The notes beneath the pieces are model-generated. The model was not told the DNA's origin. It saw only the letters and a list, made by a program, of their open reading frames with translations, and ran no database searches. Both the position numbers and the translations under genes were made by a program. From Candidatus Adiutrix sp. (GTDB lineage Bacteria; Desulfobacterota; Desulfarculia; Adiutricales; Adiutricaceae), in NCBI GenBank assembly GCA_031273445.1, contig JAISRV010000005.1, positions 1 through 19,137 of the forward strand: a DNA stretch of 19,137 nt. The letters run 5' to 3'. Of this stretch, positions 15,614 to 19,137 are shown piece by piece (position 1 is the stretch's first letter; each line of letters starts with the position of its first letter).

Positions 15614-15648
15614 GTCCTGAATTATGAAAGGAATTCATAACTCAGGAC
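15614..15648. terminator. 15-bp hairpin between convergent iclR-type and thioesterase genes
   Basis: GTCCTGAATTATGAA (15614-15628) pairs with TTCATAACTCAGGAC (15634-15648), 14 of 15 positions matching (one A-C mismatch), loop AGGAA. It lies 100 nt after the iclR-type stop and 22 nt beyond the minus-strand thioesterase stop, so it could serve both directions. No T-run on either side. Confidence 0.55.
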
Positions 15649-15670
15649 ACTGGCTGTTCAGATATTCGTT

Positions 15671-16111
15671 TCAGTCATTTTTCCCGACCGTGAGCAATTC
15701 CAGCATCCAGGCTGGAATTTTGCATATTTTTTGATCGGCCTTGTTCAGGGTGACTAGAACAGTGTAGCCGCTCACTTTGGTCTCTTCTGGATTTTCAGGC
15801 AGAAAGAGACGATATTCAAAACGAAAGCTGGCCCTTTTTATTTCCGAGACCCAGCACTCCATGGCGATTATTTCATCATATCGAAAAGACGAGTAATAGT
15901 GGGCATAGGCCTCCGTCAGGGGCGTGGAGATGCCGCGCTCCTCAATAGCGGAATAGGGCAGGCCGCGCTGGCGCAGGTATTCGTCGCGAGCCCGTTCGAA
16001 AAAACGAAAATAGGCGCCGTTATAGACTATGCCCATGGCGTCGGTGTCGGCGTAGAGCACACGGTGTTGGCTTAGAGCCGCAAAGGCGTTTTTGTCTTTT
16101 TTACCGGTCAT
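15671..16111 (-). CDS. Acyl-CoA thioesterase, YbgC/4HBT family
   Basis: A 146-aa hot-dog-fold thioesterase. The family motif YADTDAMGIVYNGAYFRFF (about 20-38) contains the catalytic Asp equivalent (DTD, Asp24), followed by ERARDEYLRQRG as in YbgC proteins, which hydrolyse short-chain or hydroxybenzoyl-type acyl-CoA or acyl-ACP thioesters. Start ATG 16111 is chosen: an in-frame ATG at 16183 would lie inside the upstream gene and add 24 residues that do not resemble the family. The ribosome-binding site is weak (TGGAAT about 9 nt upstream). It lies 34 nt after the ApgM-family gene and is last in this operon. Substrate is not predictable; no functional link to threonine synthesis is apparent. 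Confidence 0.88.
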   Translation of the reverse strand: MTGKKDKNAFAALSQHRVLYADTDAMGIVYNGAYFRFFERARDEYLRQRGLPYSAIEERGISTPLTEAYAHYYSSFRYDEIIAMECWVSEIKRASFRFEYRLFLPENPEETKVSGYTVLVTLNKADQKICKIPAWMLELLTVGKND

Positions 16112-16145
16112 GTATTTATTCCATAGTCGGCGGCTGGCCGCCTGT

Positions 16146-17366
16146 TCAAGGCTGCTTTTCCGGCCCAAAAAGCAGCCGGCCAAGTTCGGCCCCGGGATCG
16201 ACTATGATGCCTGCGGCGGCGCCGTTGGCTTCGTTATAGGTCAATCCGCTGGGCTTTATCTCTCCGTCGCCGGGCTGCGCATAGAGGATAAACGGCACGG
16301 GATCAGGGGTGTGGGTTTGAATTTTGAGGGGCGTAAAATGGTCGCAGGCGGCCAACACCCTAAAGTTCCCAAAGCCCGGCAAAGCTCGGAGCATCGGGCC
16401 GACCACTTTGGCGTCGAAGTCGCCTATGGCGCGCAGTTTGGAATCCAACTGACCCTGGTGCGAGGCCTCATCCGGGGCTTCAATATGCAACACCACGAAA
16501 TCGACTTTTTCCAAAGCCTTTAAGGCGGCTTTGACTTTGCCTTCGTAGTCTGTGTCCAGCCAGCCGGTGGCGCCGGGCACATCAATGCTTTCCAGTCCGG
16601 CGATTAAACCAAGGCCTTTGATCAGGTCTACAGCGGATACCGTGACTCCGGAAATGCCCCATCGTTCGCGATACGTTTTCACGGCGGGCTTCAAGCCCTG
16701 GCCCCAGAGCCAGATGGAGTTGGCTCTGGGCAGCCCCTCGGCCGCACGCTTCTTATTGACGGGGTGGTCTTCAAGAATTGGCCAGGAGGCCCGGACCATA
16801 TCCATAATCGGCTTGGCGGAGGGCTCGTCCAAAAGCGCGGCCACGTCCTGGTTGCGGAGATCGTGCGGGGCCCAGGAAGGAAAACGATCCGGCTTCTCTT
16901 TAGGCCAGGTCATAATATGGCGGTAGCCTACCCCGGGAAAGAGGCGCCGGCCTTCAGACAAAGGCAGTTTCTCTTTCAGCGCGGTCACCAGTTCCGCCGA
17001 TTCGAGGCTGGAGATATTGCCGGCCGAGTGGTCGCGCATGAATACTTTACCGTCGAGGCGTTCAACGCAGACGAGGTTCACGCGGAAGGCAAGTTCATCC
17101 GGCGCGATGTCGATGCGGCGGCTGGCCGCCTCCAGAGGTCCTCGCCCGGTCAGAATGCCCTGGGGGTTGTAGCCCATAAGCGACATGATGGCCACATCAG
17201 AACCTGGAGTCATGCCTTCGGGCACGGTGCGGGCCAGCCCTAGCAGGCCTTTTTTGGCCATCAGGTCGAGATTTGGCGTCGGGGCCGACATCAACGGCGT
17301 TTTGCCGTTTAGCTCGGGCATGGGGAAGTCGCCCATGCCGTCGCCGATTAAAAGCGCATATTTCAC
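16146..17366 (-). CDS. apgM: ApgM-family cofactor-independent phosphoglycerate mutase / proposed homoserine kinase
   Basis: A 406-aa alkaline-phosphatase-superfamily enzyme of the archaeal-type phosphoglycerate mutase family. Metal and catalytic residues are in place: Asp9 in LIGDGMGD, Ser56 nucleophile in TPGSDVAIMSLMGYNP, the DHSAGNISS segment (112-120), Asp299 and His303 in EAPDEASHQGQ, Asp342-His343 and His352 in ACDHFTPLKIQTHTPDPVPF. Start is GTG at 17366, overlapping the hom stop by 4 nt (GTGA) with GGAG 8 nt upstream. Bacterial members encoded next to hom, in genomes without a standard thrB, form a subfamily described as proposed homoserine kinase. The immediate coupling to hom here favours that role over glycolysis; sequence alone does not decide between them. 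Confidence 0.9.
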   Translation of the reverse strand: MKYALLIGDGMGDFPMPELNGKTPLMSAPTPNLDLMAKKGLLGLARTVPEGMTPGSDVAIMSLMGYNPQGILTGRGPLEAASRRIDIAPDELAFRVNLVCVERLDGKVFMRDHSAGNISSLESAELVTALKEKLPLSEGRRLFPGVGYRHIMTWPKEKPDRFPSWAPHDLRNQDVAALLDEPSAKPIMDMVRASWPILEDHPVNKKRAAEGLPRANSIWLWGQGLKPAVKTYRERWGISGVTVSAVDLIKGLGLIAGLESIDVPGATGWLDTDYEGKVKAALKALEKVDFVVLHIEAPDEASHQGQLDSKLRAIGDFDAKVVGPMLRALPGFGNFRVLAACDHFTPLKIQTHTPDPVPFILYAQPGDGEIKPSGLTYNEANGAAAGIIVDPGAELGRLLFGPEKQP

Positions 17367-18709
17367 AGTCTAGTCTCCACTCTTATAAGCATGGTCGGCG
17401 CCAACAAGGCGTCCAAGGTTCCAGCCTCAGCCAGGGCCGCGGTCATATCTTTTTCCAGGGCCGTGTGCGTCAGCATAACCAGCGGCACTCCGCGGCTGCC
17501 TGGCGCGGCGCTTTTTTGAATAACCTGGGCTATGCTTATGCCGCGCTCGGCGAAGATGCCGGCGATGGAAGCCAGAACACCGGGGCGGTCGGCCACGGTA
17601 AAACGCAGATAATAAGCTGTGCGCACTTCCGTCATGGGTTTGGGTTTTTCATCGGCCAGCCGGCGCCAGCCCAGAGCCGGAACCCGCATGGAGCAATTGG
17701 CCCGGTCGGCCCGGGCCAATTCGACCATGTCGGCCAGAACGGAACTGGCCGTAGGCATCATGCCTGCCCCCGGGCCGTTCAACAGGATATCGCCGACGGC
17801 ATGTCCGGAAATGTGGATGGCGTTCATGGCTCCGTTTATCTCGGCCAACAGACTGCCCTGCGGGAGCATGGCCGGGTGCAGGCGCACTTCCAGCGTGCCG
17901 TCCAATTCGTTGCGTGAGGAGATCGCCAGCAGTTTGACGACGTAACCGAGCTCGCGCGCGAAAGTGAAGTCGTCCGGGGCGAGACGGCTGATGCCTTCGA
18001 CATGGATATCGTCCAGGCGGGGCAAAGAACCGTAGGCCAGGGCGGTCAGGATGATAAGCTTATGGGCCGCGTCTATGCCCTCAATATCGAAGGAAGGGTC
18101 GGCTTCGGCATAGCCGGCTTCTTGAGCCGCCTTAAGAGCCGCGTCGAAATCCAGGCCTTCATGGGTCATGCGCGTCAGAATATAATTGGTCGTTCCGTTC
18201 AATATGCCGAACATCCGTCTGATGCGGTTGGGGGAGAGGCCTTCTTTGAGAGTGCGGATGATGGGAATGCCGCCGGCCACCGCCGCTTCGAACATGACCT
18301 CGACTTTGTTGGCCGCCGCCGCTTCGAAAATCTCGCGGCCGTGCAGGGCCAGCAGAGCCTTGTTGGCCGTGACCACATGCTGGCCGCAGGCGATGGCCTT
18401 GAGAACAAGGGTTCTGGCCGGTTCAACGCCGCCTATGAGTTCCGCCACCACCTCAATGTCCGGGTTGCCGACGATGTCGCCGGGGTCGTCGGTCAGAAGA
18501 CCTGGCGGCAGGGCGACGCAACGCCTCAAACTTTTGTCGCGCACGGCCACTTTGATCAGGGTCAGAGGCCAACCCATTTTCTGATTGATGAAGTCGGCGT
18601 CTTCCAACAGCATTCGGACAACGCCGGCGCCGATATTGCCGCAACCTAAAATACCGACTCTTGTCTGGGGTGAAGGCACTTTTAAAGCCGCTTTCCGTGT
18701 TTTAAGCAA
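17363..18709 (-). CDS. hom: Homoserine dehydrogenase with ACT domain
   Basis: NAD(P)-dependent reduction of aspartate semialdehyde to homoserine, the branch point to threonine and methionine. It is 448 aa with three parts. A Rossmann domain carries VGILGCGNIGAGVV (18-31) and VVTANKALLALHG (Lys117). The catalytic domain has AVAGGIPIIRTL, ILNGTTNYIL and GYAEADPSFDIEGIDAAHKL (Lys217). A C-terminal ACT domain (about 358-440, FTVADRPGVLASIAGIFAERG) probably senses threonine. The start is uncertain: TTG 18709 is 7 nt after the aminotransferase stop but lacks a clear binding site; a GTG at 18679 would give 438 aa, also weakly supported. It is translationally coupled to the ApgM-family gene. Confidence 0.96.
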   Translation of the reverse strand: MLKTRKAALKVPSPQTRVGILGCGNIGAGVVRMLLEDADFINQKMGWPLTLIKVAVRDKSLRRCVALPPGLLTDDPGDIVGNPDIEVVAELIGGVEPARTLVLKAIACGQHVVTANKALLALHGREIFEAAAANKVEVMFEAAVAGGIPIIRTLKEGLSPNRIRRMFGILNGTTNYILTRMTHEGLDFDAALKAAQEAGYAEADPSFDIEGIDAAHKLIILTALAYGSLPRLDDIHVEGISRLAPDDFTFARELGYVVKLLAISSRNELDGTLEVRLHPAMLPQGSLLAEINGAMNAIHISGHAVGDILLNGPGAGMMPTASSVLADMVELARADRANCSMRVPALGWRRLADEKPKPMTEVRTAYYLRFTVADRPGVLASIAGIFAERGISIAQVIQKSAAPGSRGVPLVMLTHTALEKDMTAALAEAGTLDALLAPTMLIRVETRL

Positions 18710-18716
18710 AGATGAT

Positions 18717-19137
18717 TCAGGAAAAAACTTTTTTTATGCCGCGTACGGCCTGATTGATGCGCTGCACATTCTCCACCAGGGCGAAACGGACATAGCCCTC
18801 GCCGCCGCTGCCGAAGCCGAGGCCGGGAGAGACGGCCACTTTAGCTTCCCGAATGAGCATTTTGGAGAATTCGACTGAATCCAGATGACTGAAACGTTCG
18901 GGTATTTTGGCCCAAATGAACATGGAGCCTTTGGGCGAGGGGACGCTCCAGCCGGCCCGCTCCAGGCCGCCGACCAGGGCGTCGCGGCGCTCCTTATAGA
19001 TGCCGACTATTTCGTCGACGCATTCTTGCCCTTCGTTCAGGGCGATGATGGCGGCTATTTGTATAGGCTGAAAAGCGCCGTAGTCAAGGTAGCTCTTAAT
19101 GCGCGTCAAGGCGGCGACCATTTCCCTGTTGCCGCAG
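18717..19137 (-). CDS. Class I/II aminotransferase, AlaC-like (5' end beyond window)
   Basis: C-terminal ~139 residues of a PLP-dependent fold-type I aminotransferase; the N-terminal part lies outside the window. The visible segment begins [19 protein letters not shown], typical of the AlaC/aspartate-aminotransferase-like group just after the PLP-lysine region, and continues with [25 protein letters not shown] and the C-terminal [12 protein letters not shown], which carries the substrate-carboxylate-binding Arg. The PLP lysine itself is not in the window. It is first in the visible operon, ending 7 nt before hom. Related genes are often annotated alanine or LL-diaminopimelate aminotransferase; the visible part cannot distinguish these. 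Confidence 0.9.
   Translation of the reverse strand, partial: CGNREMVAALTRIKSYLDYGAFQPIQIAAIIALNEGQECVDEIVGIYKERRDALVGGLERAGWSVPSPKGSMFIWAKIPERFSHLDSVEFSKMLIREAKVAVSPGLGFGSGGEGYVRFALVENVQRINQAVRGIKKVFS

Noticed and set aside
16112..16183. Upstream ATG (16183) as start of the thioesterase
   Set aside because: The extra 24 residues overlap the ApgM-family coding end and are absent from the 4HBT family pattern.
1..19137. tRNA genes, CRISPR arrays, transposases, phage genes or toxin-antitoxin pairs
   Set aside because: Nothing of these types was seen on either strand; all sizeable frames are either recognised genes or shadows of them.

Overview
The window is a compact chromosomal segment, rich in G and C inside genes, from a Gram-negative bacterium. 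The order infB - ylxP (DUF503) - rbfA - nrnA - truB - rpsO - pnp - dut, and the cluster aminotransferase - hom - ApgM-family protein, are arrangements I associate with Desulfobacterota (former Deltaproteobacteria). That placement is inference from gene order and protein flavour, not from a search. No phage, IS element, CRISPR array, tRNA or rRNA gene is visible.

Positions 79-9977 (+ strand) form a translation and RNA-metabolism block. It holds initiation factor IF-2, the DUF503 protein YlxP, the ribosome-maturation factor RbfA, the DHH phosphoesterase NrnA, tRNA pseudouridine synthase TruB, ribosomal protein S15 and polynucleotide phosphorylase, followed by dUTPase and a YycJ-type metallo-beta-lactamase-fold hydrolase. 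infB to truB are separated by at most about 20 nt or overlap (ATGA at nrnA/truB), as in one co-transcribed unit. Folded RNA is predicted just upstream of rpsO, between rpsO and pnp, after pnp, and before dut.

Positions 10163-14021 (- strand) encode a two-gene ABC exporter. Its two half-transporters look like an asymmetric heterodimer of the BmrC/BmrD (YheI/YheH) type: one subunit has Asp instead of the catalytic Glu, and the other has an altered signature motif and a large insert between its first two membrane helices. A roughly 675-nt gap with a very AT-rich core follows. It holds a promoter for the exporter, an isolated 16-bp palindrome, and a promoter overlapping an inverted repeat in front of an IclR-family regulator gene (14698-15513, +).

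Positions 15671-19137 (- strand) carry, in transcription order, the C-terminal part of a class I/II aminotransferase (cut by the window end), homoserine dehydrogenase with an ACT domain, an ApgM-family protein of the kind proposed as an alternative homoserine kinase, and a YbgC-like thioesterase. This looks like an aspartate-family (threonine/methionine) biosynthesis operon.

Most genes are ordinary housekeeping genes. The points worth a second look are the RNA structures around rpsO, pnp and dut, the gene-end hairpins that lack U-tracts, the IclR promoter/operator and its N-terminal tandem repeat, the AT-rich gap, and the ApgM/hom pairing. I found no convincing undescribed multi-gene system.
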